Of a DNA stretch of 64,000 nucleotides, positions 12,264-32,534 are shown piece after piece. The notes below the pieces were generated by a model. The model had not been told where the DNA came from, did not search any database, and saw nothing but the letters and a program-made list of their open reading frames with translations. The DNA is from Acanthaster planci (taxonomy: Eukaryota > Echinodermata > Asteroidea > Valvatida > Acanthasteridae): positions 1,056,232-1,120,231 of the forward strand of contig NW_019091376.1 of assembly GCF_001949145.1 (NCBI RefSeq), written 5' to 3'. The translations under genes were made by a program, and so were the position numbers. Numbering within the stretch: the first letter of the stretch is position 1; the number at the start of each line of letters is the position of its first letter.

Positions 12264-12297
12264 CTTGTTTTCTGAAATTGGCAAGTCGCATGCGCGT
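12257..12297 (-). promoter_or_regulatory. Likely USP10 core promoter: NRF1-like and YY1-like sites
   Basis: The plus strand at 12286-12297 reads TCGCATGCGCGT, close to the NRF1 palindrome TGCGCATGCGCA. About 20 bp downstream in the minus direction, AAGATGGCGAC overlaps the candidate start codon and matches a YY1-type motif. Such pairs are common in CpG-type promoters of housekeeping genes with very short 5' leaders. The location at the candidate USP10 first exon supports a promoter, but no TATA box or start-site evidence is available. Confidence 0.45.
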
Positions 12298-14934
12298 TGA
12301 CCGTTTATTCATAGCCTCCTGTTCAAGCATACATTACAAACTAGCTGCGCGTAAGTGCTGGGCGCGGCGAACTGAAGTGCTGTACACTGTACATGTACTG
12401 TACATGTACTACTGAGAGAGCAGGGTGAGAGCTGGCCACAGTGGCGTAACGGGGTGCCCTCCCCCAATTTGAAATCTGTGAATAATCTCCGTCGAAATGA
12501 ACTCCAGAAATTGGCGTTTTAAGAGCAGATCATTTTGTTGTGGTGCATCTTTGAAAAAAAAAGTGTGCACCTTCGCACCCCCGGACATTTAGCCCTTCAT
12601 AAAGTTACGCAACTGGCTATCATCAAACTGGCGGAAATGTGAGCTGGCATGTCACTTCAAGCATGCTTCAAGCGTGGCAGTGCGTGGCTCGGTAGACTTG
12701 AATCAAGTCGCACCTACGTTGCTCTTCCCTGATCAGCCATTCCTTCAGCCAGTACTGCAGTACGCACTATACATTGTCGTTGCGCTCGACTTGGCTGCTA
12801 GCATGAGGTTGCATGCCACAAAGTAAACTGCCATAGCCAACAGTGATAAATACCCGAACTTTAAAAAATCTGGAAAGCTACTCACGAGTTTCTCAGGTGT
12901 TTGAGACGCACGTCAAATTAAAGCCCCGTTTACTGATTTTTCATTTTCTTTTCAAATATCCATTCATTAATCGATGACTTCTGAAGACACTTTTTTCCAC
13001 GGAAGGTCACCCCTAAAATGCAGCAGTCTTGAAGCCCCTCACCATTTTCAAATATCGATGCCTACAGTTCACGAAAAATAGACCGTAACTTTTCAGGCAC
13101 CGATTTCTTCCAAATCTCACTCCGACGCAAGCTGGTATTCTCTTAATCTCTTTGCCCGCCTAAAGCTGTCATTTCTACAAATCTTCAAGTTCATGGGCCA
13201 CAAAATGCTCTATTTCGTAGAGAATTTGAGTGCATTACAAATTCTAATTTGGCCCGCGCAAGCAGTTTCCGGCCTATTTATTGGCCTGCATCCATATCCC
13301 TTATAAGACGCCCTCGTTTGATAGCTTTTACTGTGCAACGTATGTGTAAACGTGTGTCAACGTGTGATTTTGATGCATGGCCGAAAACGTGCCGAATGTT
13401 ATTTCCACCGTGAATTTTCAAGTTTTCTCCGAACTACGAGTTTACTTTGCCTCATATACGGTTGTTTTCTATTTGATTATGTATAATGTGGATAAACTGC
13501 ACATTTGCTAGGTAAGATCTAACTTGGAAACGCAATGAAATGAAGGACTCTATTTTTACGTCCGACTAAGGATAATAATCATACGTTAGAAGTTTCTTAG
13601 CGGCGCTTCCTCTGAAGTGGCACATTTTGAATTGTGTTCCCCTTCGAGCTACTCTCCCCAGTCCGAATCCAGGGTGGGATGTAACGTGGCCACGCCCCCC
13701 AAAAAGAACTCGCAAAGACAAAGGTAATGAAAAGCGATTTAAAAAAAACAATGCCTTCCCCTTCCTTCCAAAAGCAAGTGGAATGCTGGTAAAGTACTTT
13801 GCTCTCACTTATTGCTAAAACAAAACACTAATGCGTTTTTGTGGCTAGTAATAGTCATGGAGAAATGTAAACAATAAGCCCATGCACTCGCAACCAAATT
13901 GGCGTATACAAGACCTCTCTGTCACACTGAACTGAATGCGGGTAACTGATTCCTACAAAAGTTTCACATTTAACAGTGGGCGTAGGTTTGAAGCTACAGT
14001 CCTGGACAAAAATTGTCAATACCCATACCCTTTCTAGGTCCCCCACTCCCCCGGTCAGTGCTGTCATCTCCGTCGAGCTGGAGCACATACCGCGCAGTGA
14101 GCCCTTGAACGTTGAGAGGGGGCCTGGCGGTGAGGGCCCATGAGATTTGGCTAGGATTGTAGATCTTCCTGGGAACCTCATCCCTTCCGTTTGCGACTTC
14201 GGCACAGCCTTGTAGCCATAGGCGGAGATTATTGTAACGAGTTATTATGAGGTCGTTTGCAGTATACGATCGAGGGGTGGGGGTGGCAGAACAGACTTTA
14301 AAAAAAAAGATTTTCCAGTTAATTGTCATCTGTAATCAAGTGGGCGTAACTAGGAAGCCTGCCCCCCCCACCAGAAATTGGAGAAGGAAAAGGTCTGGTG
14401 CTGGTCCACCTGGGTCGGTGTTTTATCTGTGACCGAACCACCGAGTGCCTCCTCAAGAAAAAAGGGCCCGCCAAATGCCCTCCCCATAAAAATGTACCCC
14501 AGCTGCGCAATTTCTCATTATGGATAGGGGAAGATGGGGATAAAGCACGCAATCAATAAAACATGCAGTTGTAAAGTGCTGTTCGAATTTATTAACCAGA
14601 AAATATATCAGCCAAGGTTATAAGGTGTTTGGGAGAACATCAAAATGAATACTATTTGCAGTTCTGCGTTGGTTTTGGCGTAGAAATTTATCTTATGAGC
14701 ACATCCTACAAGTTTTATCCTTATGAGTATTGTGAGTATTCTCAAAATGCCTGTAAATATCTCTGTATTCAACTGAATTGCCACTAGAAGACCGGGAGGG
14801 GGGGTCATTGGCACATGCTCCCTCTTCAGAATTTTTAAAGTTATTTTACTGATTTTTTTTCTTTGTTCCATTTGTTCTCGACTGATTTATGACTTTCAAC
14901 ACAAAAATATACATCTTGATGGGAAAATATCTTC
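12298..14934. other. Intergenic stretch upstream of USP10, no gene seen
   Basis: No exon-like segment with family resemblance was recognised. The stretch includes short tracts with 'GGCGTAAC..CCCCCC' phrasing near 12435-12600 and 14340-14420 that recur and look like old repeat debris. Minus-strand frames at 13855-14329 look protein-like but have no start or splice context and no family motif. Confidence 0.5.
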
Positions 14935-15750
14935 TCCCACCGGTCCCTGAATCAGGCAATTTTAACAAGCTGGCTCAACTTGTGGGCTTGGGGAAGGTAC
15001 AACTGCTGGGGATGAGACGATGGGAATCTTGCCTCTTTCTCCTGATTCAAGCAGCCGAGTTGCTGAGTTGCTCCCATGGTGATGGCAGCAACCTTTACCC
15101 CAGCTGACTTTGGTGAAGACCTGACAAATGCATTTTTCTCAACGCTGGCTGTTCTTTGGGTTTGGAGACTCTCGTTTTCATTTGTTCCTGCTGTGACTCT
15201 CTGATAGTACTGGTTTCTACTGATAGACTCTGAGGGGTATATTCTGTATCGGTGGGAAGGCTGACTTCCAAACCAAAGGATTGGCCGTGAGGATTTACAG
15301 TCTCCCCCTCAGGGGCTGCCCGAAGGATACTCCACTGTGTTTCACTTTGGAATGAGTTGTTTCAAGCTTTATTGCACTTGGTTCTGTAGCTGGTTCTGGC
15401 TTCTGTGGCATATGGAGTTGTAATTTGATAGATTTTTGCGTTCGTGAAGCAGTCGAGTCTTTACAGACTGTACTTTGCTTCTCTTCACTTGGCCCAACTG
15501 CAACAGTACTACATGTAGGTCCTTTTGGTGCATAGTGTATGGACAAAGCTGCGTCCTTTCACAGGTGAGAGAAGTCATTTGTTCTGCACTTTGGTTTTGA
15601 TAAGGTTGGCCTGCAGCATGGGACTGCTGGCGTATATCCTTCTCTGCCACGGCCAATCTTGTCTGAATGTCACCAAGTTCTATCCCACTTCTGACACCAC
15701 TAGAAGCTTCACTGGAGGTTCCACTGTTCAAGAAAACTATGCTATGTAGA
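14935..15750 (-). pseudogene. Decayed partial copy of the USP10 large exon
   Basis: Matches about 7690-8522 of the USP10 large exon in the same orientation, with many substitutions and indels. Recognisable blocks: GIELGDIQTRLAVAEKDI against [18 protein letters not shown], and STASRTQKSIKLQLHMPQKP against the intact [20 protein letters not shown]. The frame shifts near 15560, between the QNQSAEQMTSLT and IHYAPKGPT blocks, and the TGG of the SWAGLF motif is TGA here. No other USP10 exons accompany it. It is a broken fragment from a partial tandem duplication, not a functional gene. Confidence 0.88.
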
Positions 15751-16178
15751 AGGCATTCATTGACTCGAGGGACAAAAATGTACCCATTAATTAAAGTGGC
15801 TCATTCTTCAAATAACTTACCTTGATTTACTCGTGATATCAAAAAGCCCATTAAAACACGCAAAAATCTTCATTAAAAAGCCAAGAAAGCCCAGAAAGCC
15901 AAGAAATGTAGTTTCAAAGTTGAGTGGGATAGGTTTAGTGAGACAACATGCACTGTAAAAAAGCAATCAAAAAGCTTAGGCCAAGTACATTAAATCCACT
16001 TATAGATGTACATGTACACTGTTTAAAACAAGTCCGTTAAATAACAGTAGATTCTATTGTTAATCGGTATTACAGAAGTTGTTATTTTGGGATAGCACAT
16101 TCTGCCATCAATTTTTGTCTGTATACTAACAGGAAATTCTAATATGGAAGTCTATTTAGGACACTGTCAGAAAAACAA
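15751..16178. other. Intergenic, AT-rich, no gene seen
   Basis: Contains short internal repeats of the type AAGCCAAGAAAGCCCAG near 15880-15910 and otherwise nothing recognisable. Confidence 0.4.
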
Positions 16179-16549
16179 TTAATTCGTACGTACGGATTAC
16201 CTGTAAGTAGGAACGGAATACTCTTTCGTACGTACGGATTACTACAAAGTTATACGTACGGTTTTGTAAATAATGATGATCACATTCAAAATTCCGCCTT
16301 GTGCAGATTAGCATCCCCTCGTCAGTTGAAAAGAGCCATGCTGGTGGGGAGTGTTGTTTTGTTGGTAGGGCCGAACGCACACAACGCATGTATCTCATAG
16401 TCATTCGGGAACCAGCAAAGTGGAGTTCCTACCAAAGGAACCTCTATTGCTAGGAAATCGCGCCCTCTCTTGGTCCCGCTCGGGCCCAGTGAACTGAAGT
16501 TTAGTTATGTAATGCACATGTGGATTACTAATCCGTGCATACAAATTAA
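16179..16549. mobile_element. MITE-like element with 21-bp inverted ends
   Basis: The left end at 16179-16199 (TTAATTCGTACGTACGGATT...) and right end at 16529-16549 (TAATCCGTGCATACAAATTA...) are inverted copies with a few mismatches. CGTACGTACGGATTAC recurs at about 16230 and partly at 16253. The interior (16305-16500) resembles 49055-49285. There is no coding capacity. TTAA-like bases at both ends may be target-site duplication. Confidence 0.5.
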
Positions 16550-16645
16550 TTTTTTTTCTTACCACGTTCTAAATACACTTCCTAGTGGTACGCGGTATTG
16601 GTACTTCCCTGTTTTTCCACGGTAAGTTTACGGTAGTTTTACCAT

Positions 16646-17915
16646 AGAGCACAGTGGTTCAACCATGGAGAAATAAAACCCATGGTTCAACATACATGTA
16701 CATGTACATGTTTGCTATATGTATTTACTATAGTGTTCCATATGTGCCATCCGACGTCGCATTTTTCGACCGTCCGGGCGTCGCATTTTTTAACTTGCGT
16801 CGCCTTTCAATGTGAATAAGCCATTAATCATCAATGGTCAACCTTGGTCCAGCCGGACCTGACGTTGTTGACTTGGATGCTAAAAGTGTGCGTGCATATT
16901 TTTTTTTTAATGAAAATGGAAACGGCTAAATTAGCATGTATGCGTCGATTAACTGTGTGTAAATAAGTTAACAGCCCTTTAATGAGCCCGATTACTCGTG
17001 GAAGTTCACCTTGCTCAATTTGGTTTCTCACTTCTGCAAGCTTTTTGAGTGAAAAATGTCCCGGTACTGATGATTACTAGTTGCCACAAAAATCAAACCC
17101 AGTATAGTCGGCCCATTGTTTACTCTGGTTGGTATGGTAGTGCCATCTTGCAGACATGCTTCCCGAGGGAGCGTTTATCCCAACATGGTGTATAATTTAC
17201 TTGAAAATGTAACTTCTCCTGGAAAAGAAATGTCACGCACCATAACTTTGAGAAATTTTACTTTTTCTTGGTTGAAAGAAGTTGTCAGCAATACAAAATC
17301 ACGAAAGGTTTTCCGAAAACACTTTTTGAACCATTAAACAATCTGTCCAGAGGAAGCCAAGACTAGTCTTATTTTTTTCATTACAGTAGTAGAAAGGCAA
17401 TGGTCCGTGGTTCAGGCATTCCCCCCGGTGGAGGCCGTCTGGTCGATCATGGGCTTGTTTGGGGGGGGGGCTTGTGTTTATTACTCAACGAAATGATTTC
17501 CCAAGGTCTTGTGGACTGCATGTGGATTTGGGTTTGAAAAGTGTCACTGTTTGAAAAGGCTGTTTTGTCGTAGCTGCTGCTTCTTGATCGACCTTGGGGT
17601 TACACGTACATGTACATGCGTTTCTGTCTAGTTTTCTTTTTTTCTGTGACAAATATTACCGTACATGTGAGAATCTCCACAATAGATAACTTCATTGTTT
17701 GTTAGACTAGTTTTCGAGTGTTTTATAATTAACTGGCGGTACCGGTGATGGACGAGATCCTGGCCTCCATAGGTCTTTCTGATGAAGTAATGAAAAATGC
17801 GACGCCGGTTAAAAAATGCGACGCCGGCTGAAAAATGCGACGCCGGCTGAAAAATGCGACGCCGGCTGAAAAATGCGACGTCCGTCGAAAAATGCGACCA
17901 TGGCACATACTGTGT
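16646..17915. mobile_element. Foldback-like insertion with minisatellite arms
   Basis: The left arm (from 16741) begins TATGTGCCAT followed by GTCGCATTTTTCGA repeats. The right arm ends at 17909 with the inverse, ATGGCACATA, preceded by AAAAATGCGACGCCGGCTG repeats. The flanks read continuously in the related sequence at 32535-32620, which lacks the insert. The interior has no recognisable transposase. Foldback/Galileo-type elements have long arms built of subrepeats, so that class is a reasonable guess. Confidence 0.6.
17793..17903 (+). repeat. 19-bp minisatellite, about six copies
   Basis: Unit AAAAATGCGACGCCGGCTG, the last full copy drifting to ...GTCCGTCG. Two to three inverted copies lie at 16755-16806. 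The repeat creates a 19-residue periodic open frame on the minus strand that should not be read as a protein. Confidence 0.9.
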
Positions 17916-18375
17916 GCACCAAATTGACTCACTCTTTCCATAAGCTTTCCAATGCAGCATGTAACAGCCGTATGACTTTATCATTACTGAGTCGTCGTTT
18001 GACGTGACCTGTATGCAGATTCGGTTGACGAATACACAAACATATAAAACTAAAAAGCTGGTAGGCCAACAACTGAAAAGTGTTACTTGTGTTAATAATA
18101 ATACAAGTAGGCCTACAAGAAAAAGTTGCTCGTACGTGCAGAATTGCCTTAATGTCGTCATTTAGAGCTTAGAGTGGGACTGTTAAAAGTTGCATAGATT
18201 TGGTTCTATGAGCAAATCAACTCAAAGGTTCTGATCTTCATTCAGTCAGCTGCACCGACGTCGTTCGTAAAAGGGAGGCCTACAACGCTTGGTAGAACTG
18301 GCCTGGAAGGCGTGGCAGTCTGTGATAACACTCGGGTGAAGTTACATGTAGCACTGCAGTAACGAAGTGAGGTAT
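17915..18375 (+). repeat. Dispersed repeat, copy 1
   Basis: Matches 32590-32998 in the same orientation, with shared blocks such as TTGACTCACTCTTTCCA, CATGTAACAGCCGTATG, AAGAAAAAGTTGCTCGTACG, TAGAGTGGGACTGT and CACTGCAGTAAC. It continues on the left of the insertion at 16590-16645. Its class is not recognised. Confidence 0.75.
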
Positions 18376-20685
18376 ATAATATACATACAGGTGCTGCTTG
18401 TCACCCTATGCACGTCATAACCCCTGGTCTGGTCTGAAAAAATCTGTTTTCTAAGTGAATACTATGCCTCAATATTTTCACTTCTAAATTTGACTTTTAA
18501 CTAGGCCATGTTTGATGTTACTAGTAATGCCTAGGTAGGTGCGACTTGTGCATGACTTTAGCCAGTGGGGGTGAACAACCCTAGGGCAACCAAGGTGAAC
18601 ACACTTTTGCCATACAAAGCAACGTAAAATGCACTGACCTATGGTCAAGCAAAGTCGCATCTGCTAATAAGCCAATTTCCCGTTCCGTTGTTGATATTAG
18701 CACCCCTGTGCAAGTACGTGAACAAAGCCAGAGGGGAACAGATTGTCTACCGGTACAACAATTACAATAGTGAGTATCCATTCGCTAAACATTACATAAC
18801 GTCATGAATTTGTTCCCTCTGTTAAATCTTCTGAGCATGTGCACATGAAACGTGAAAAAGGCTTATACTATAAGCCTTTATAGGACACAAGTGTGAAATA
18901 TGGAATAGCCACCAACTGACCAATCAAAGAGGAGAATCAAGACTCGGTGACATCATCCTGGCCACGAGAATATGTGATATACATGTACCGTACTTGCCGC
19001 GATCTACTGTACGTCCTACCTCCATGCTTTGTATAAGGACATTGGTAGCCTTGTCCCCGACTGGTGGATAATTGACCATTTAATTAGTCAGAAAGTGGCC
19101 AATGATGTTATTATTATCTTGAACTTCACAGATAAAACATGACTATCAAACCACTTGAAGTAAAGTGTAGCATGTACATGTACATGTATGTGCCCTGCTT
19201 TTTTCCCATACCACATTATTCCCTTGTTAAGCAAACTGTGTGATTGGTTCAATAAGGTCCTACATAATGCATGAGCAGCTTTGACTTACCCATGCAGACA
19301 GATCTTGTACGCTACGAGAAGTTCTGTTTATAATTTTGGAACTGCTTGGTTTAAAAAACAGGATAGTTTGACCCCCCAGTCCACTCCATTCCATTTGCTG
19401 CCCCCCCCCCACTCTGGATTCGTTCTAGATGTTGCCTGTAAAGATGACGCAAAAGTGTAGATTTAACAGGCTGCAATGAGTAAAGTTTTTTTCCGAAAAC
19501 CATAAACTTTAGGCTCATCAAACAGTAATCTTCATTAAATCTTCAGAAAATGGGCAAACATTTAAAAATCCAAATAAGTTTTTACATTCTTAGTAAAAAG
19601 TAACTACAAGCTGCGTTGAGAGATTGTACAAGCTTCATTAAGCTAATTAAACGAAATCTTTAATGCTTTGGTTGTGTGTAAAGCTACACCTGACCATTTT
19701 CTGATTATCGCTTTGGTCTGGTGCAGTGAACCCATAATATCAATGCCAAATGCAATAGTGTAAGTATGCATTCATGTTTGTACATGCAGTGCAGTCACTT
19801 TGAGCTTTGATGTGACTGTGAAAGTATGAATTATTCGTTAACTCTTGTGCAGCTCTATCCTATGGGCCCTTAGCAAATTTGTGGTACCAAAAAAAATTGC
19901 CGCTTGAAATAGTAAAGAACATGAACATTAATGTATGCTTGAACGGGAGGCTATGAATAAATGGTCAATACGCATGCAAAGTGCCAAATTGTGACATCAA
20001 CACTAATCTATGCACTACCACAAAATAAATAAGAGAGTGGGCCTCTTTGGTTCGTGTACATTTTGTTCATTTGTTTTTGTATTTGAAAACAAATAGCAAA
20101 TGACCCAAAAAACCAAGTTGTTTTCCATTCTTCGATTTGAAAATGAAAATAAAAAAGGCGTTTTTCGATTAGAAAACAAAAATGAGGAAAAAGATAAGTC
20201 GTTTTTTGTTTTTATGTTGAAACAAAAAAAGCAAAAGTAATCTTGTTTTTTAAATTTCAGTTTATTCCCAATTTTGTAATTTCAAGGAGGTGTCATGGAT
20301 GTCTCTGAGCGATTTTAAAGAGGAAAATTGCCTTTGTATGTTTGTATGGTTAAGGAGGAAACTAGAAAAATTGAGTCAACTGCAGAATGGAATATCACAA
20401 AATGAGATATTTTGTTTCTTCTGAAAACTAAATCATTCTATTTATCATTATTTATAAACAAGGTACTTTAAAGTCCATCGTAGAAATCATTTCTTGACAG
20501 CCGTCATAGAGGAAAATAAATTTAACCAAAAAAGATTTTTTATGAATCAAGTTAAAAAGTAAGAGTTACCACATTTCCCGATCAAAATAAATATTGCTTG
20601 CTCACCTTCCTAAATTATCCTGTCCTTGCTGTTGTTTATCTACCACAACAATAGAGTAACCCATCTTATTTGTGCGAGTAACAAG
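18376..20685. other. Intergenic, no gene seen
   Basis: Holds TACATG microsatellite runs near 19173-19189, A/T-rich simple sequence at 20040-20260, and at 19929-19990 an inverted copy of the DNA just upstream of the USP10 start. No exon-like segment was recognised. Confidence 0.5.
19929..19990 (+). repeat. Inverted copy of USP10 upstream sequence
   Basis: The plus strand from TAATGTATGCTTGAAC through GAGGCTATGAATAAA to CGCATGC and GTGCCAAATT matches the minus strand of 12336-12275 with few mismatches. The NRF1-like core is partly degraded here. Either a dispersed repeat contributed to the promoter or the promoter was copied. Confidence 0.7.
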
Positions 20686-20898
20686 GACTCTATGGGTGCA
20701 TTTGCGCGGTTACTCCTGTTAACACGAGTAGGATGCGTGATCATTACACTCGGGTGCAGGAGTATACTCCCCCAGTAGCGAGCTATACTCCCCCATTAGC
20801 GAGTATACTGTCGCTGAACCTTGGATTGTACTCCAGCTGTTTGATCACTCAGGAATATACTCCTGATAACAGGAGTAGCTCACTTGACCCATGGAGGA
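20686..20898. mobile_element. Short inverted-repeat element (MITE-like)
   Basis: The left arm reads CTATGGGT then GGTTACTCCTGTTAACAC. The right arm, read inverted, gives CCATGGGTCAAGTGAGCTAC followed by TCCTGTTATCAGG. The arms are about 40 bp and the whole about 210 bp, with GGAGTATACTCC-like palindromes inside and no coding capacity. Confidence 0.5.
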
Positions 20899-21245
20899 AG
20901 GAATGGACCCCATAATCACCCCTGTATTACATTCGGACATGGTGAGAATGCTAACCATGTCCAAAATGTTCATGTCGTCATCCCCCCATGGTAATCAGTC
21001 TACAGATTTCTGCATCTGCACCTCACAATATTCCACCTGACTTCTTTATTTTCAATGAAGGCAAGTCCTCGCGTGACCCAAACAATTAATTTTTTCTGGA
21101 AAGAAGTTGTAGTAAACATTTACCATGAATTAGTTTTCTCTGCAGAGGTTGATCACCACTAGGGTTTGAAGCTTTAATTAATGTTATAACTTTCACATCA
21201 ATCAAAGTTTGTAACTTGATATCACACAGCTTTTGATTCCAAGTC
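20899..21245. other. Upstream region of the first copine gene
   Basis: No TATA box or recognisable promoter motif stands out. A 5' leader and possible untranslated exon are expected here but could not be placed. Confidence 0.35.
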
Positions 21246-30059
<8,814 letters not shown>

Positions 30060-30392
30060 AAGTTGGATTGAAAACAAAAATCCAGTTGTAGTTTGTGTAA
30101 AGGATAGACTCAGTCTTTCACACCTGCATGATGACTCCCTGCAAAAAAAGTTGTACATAGATGTTTTTATTTAGGGAACCAATGAGACTGAATGATAATA
30201 TTCTGTGTAGTAAAACTTGGGCACCATGTACGTTGTATGGCCTAATTACTGATGGTGCAATTTGTGTTTGCCTTGTGGAACCAGAGTAATTTTTTCAAAA
30301 ACAGAAATTATGAATGAAACTGCCCATAAATATTCTACAGAAAGGATATTACAATGTATTCCTCGTTGAACACTAAAACTGAAACTCATTTA

Positions 30393-30398
30393 AATAAA
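30393..30398 (+). terminator. Poly(A) signal, copine A
   Basis: AATAAA about 335 bp after the stop codon; a second AATAAA lies at 30552-30557. Either could end the transcript. The 3' UTR from 30060 is AT-rich without features. Confidence 0.5.
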
Positions 30399-30599
30399 GT
30401 AACTGATAGAATAACTGTTCTTGTCAGCATTCCTTTAACCGAGTAAGGAAACTGTGTGATTTGAAACATTAAACAACTGAAAAGAATAGTGCAGTTCTCA
30501 ATTATGTTTTATTAAGGAGTATTGTTAAAATCTGTTAGAAATAAATTATATAATAAAAAAAAAGCTTTAACTGCTTTCTGATTGGAGCTACTAAAATCA

Positions 30600-32534
30600 A
30601 AAAATTACAATGTATGAAGGGCCTAATGCTCCTATACTGAAAATTATGTTATGAAAACAATTTAGAATTGTGAGATTTGTTTATATGCTTTCTTATCAAC
30701 ATATTGGCCGAGTGTAAGTGTGCAAGTGAAATATTTTTGAATTTAATAGTTCTATGCAATAAGTATGATTCACAAAATTTTGTGTGCAATTATATCCTTA
30801 ACTGAAGGTTTATCAGTAATATTACAGACCTAGTTTGCCGTACATTGTGTATGGTGCAATGTTGATGTAAAACATATCATCAGTTGATATTAATACAAGT
30901 GGTTTGTGGGGAAATAGTGGAAACAATGACCCAGAAAATGATAAGGACTAGAGGCGAAGCTGAGGGAGATAGTCCAAATCATCCAACACTGAGGGATCAT
31001 TAATTTTTCCTTTTTTTTCCCTTGTTTGTTTTACTATACATGTACGCTATAAATATTCCTCAGGTAGCTGAGACAGTTCGGCGAGACAAAAGCAAGTTAA
31101 TGTTGTGTCATGCAATAACCTTTACATTCACACAAACATTGAATTCATTTTTGAAAGTTGAAAATGCAACTCTAAAAGTTTTAAATGGAACAAAGCTTGA
31201 CACATTTAACTCCACTTTAACAAAGATCAAGGTTAATGACAGCATCTGAATGCTCTGTACAGTACCTATCCATTGATATCAACTGGTACAACTGTTCCTA
31301 TAACTGGTGTTTGTAGTGTGCTCTTGAAGTACACATGCTGTAAAATGTTGTGCTGTACTGGCACAACTCTGAGGCTGCATCTGTAAAGTGTGTGACAATT
31401 CTTCTCTGGAAAATTTGCAAAAAGTATCACGTGGTTGAGTACCTGAAGTAAACCAATGAAATGCAGCCACTGCCTGATGAATATTTATGAGGTTCACTGT
31501 TTAAAAATTTTTAGATGTGTTTTGAAAGCAAAGTTTTGTCTTAGAATATTATTTCTCCAGCATTTTGAATTGTTTGGTTTGGCAGGTACTTTCGTTGTTC
31601 TGTGGTTGTTTCAGGGATGAAGAAATTTTTATGCCAAGATCTGTAAATGACTTTATTTTCAGGTGGAATCTCAGTAAAAGAAAATATTTGGTCACTTGTA
31701 ATTATTTCAGAAGTCGCTGTAGTTGTAGTGATAGCTTTAATTTTCCATTTTAACATAACTGGGAAATACTGTTTTAATTGTTGTAAACAACATTTTCTGT
31801 CAGTTTTCATATGCGTTTCAATGAAATAAAGTTGTTGGCAAAAGTGCGTAGTTTCTGATATACTGTAATTTATTGACTGTGTAACACTAAAGTAATTGCC
31901 GAGCATTTGCTGAGACGGTCTTACCGCCTCCCTACCACACATACATGTACTTTCTGTCCTATCAATAGTTAGCACATCAAGGAAAGCATAAAAATTCATT
32001 TTTCCCTTTCAGATCACACTGTTAAATGCTGAATGAAGTAAACTTGCAAAAGTTAATTTGAAATAATACTTAATACTTGTAACAAGGAAATCCATCAGAA
32101 GTTTTTTGCCACTGATTGACACTACTTTGTGCTTGAATAGTGAACCACAATTTTTTTTCCCTCTTGGGACAGGCAAAATCCATTTGGGACATCAGAATCG
32201 GTAAATTGGAATCATGGTAAAAACTTTAAAACTTCCAAATAAAGCAAGTCCCCCAATGGGGACATGTTGCCTGTTTAGAAATTGACCCGTTTTTAAGTTC
32301 AGAAATCGAAAGCCCCAAATTTTTCAAAACGGTATAATACACCACTTACTGGGGGGAAAGGGGATAAGGATTCAACATACGAACAATATTTGGAGAATTG
32401 TTTTCACCAGACCATCAACTTCACCTGCACCATTTTGAAATTTCAACCAGGGTACAAACTTAACAAAAAATTCCCATGTTTTCCACTGAACGAGATACAT
32501 ACAAGAACTTTTTATTTTCTTCATGCTTCGTTTT
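30600..32534. other. Intergenic between the copines, no gene seen
   Basis: AT-rich. Several open frames occur (for example 31541-31999 minus), but they lack family motifs and splice context and are treated as chance. Confidence 0.45.

Noticed and set aside
13986-14020. ACAGTCCTGGACAAAAATTG resembling a Tc1-type end
   Set aside because: No inverted partner was found nearby, so no element could be delimited.
13855-14329. Overlapping minus-strand frames with protein-like composition upstream of USP10
   Set aside because: Two frames are open over the same GC-richer stretch, which points to composition rather than coding; no start or family match.
17628-18161. Minus-strand 177-residue frame with repeated RRRIFQPASHFSAGVAFF
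   Set aside because: The periodicity is three units of the 19-bp minisatellite read as protein; no family motif or splice context.
31541-31999. Minus-strand 152-residue open frame between the copines
   Set aside because: No recognisable domain, low-complexity segments, no supporting splice signals; within chance for AT-rich DNA.
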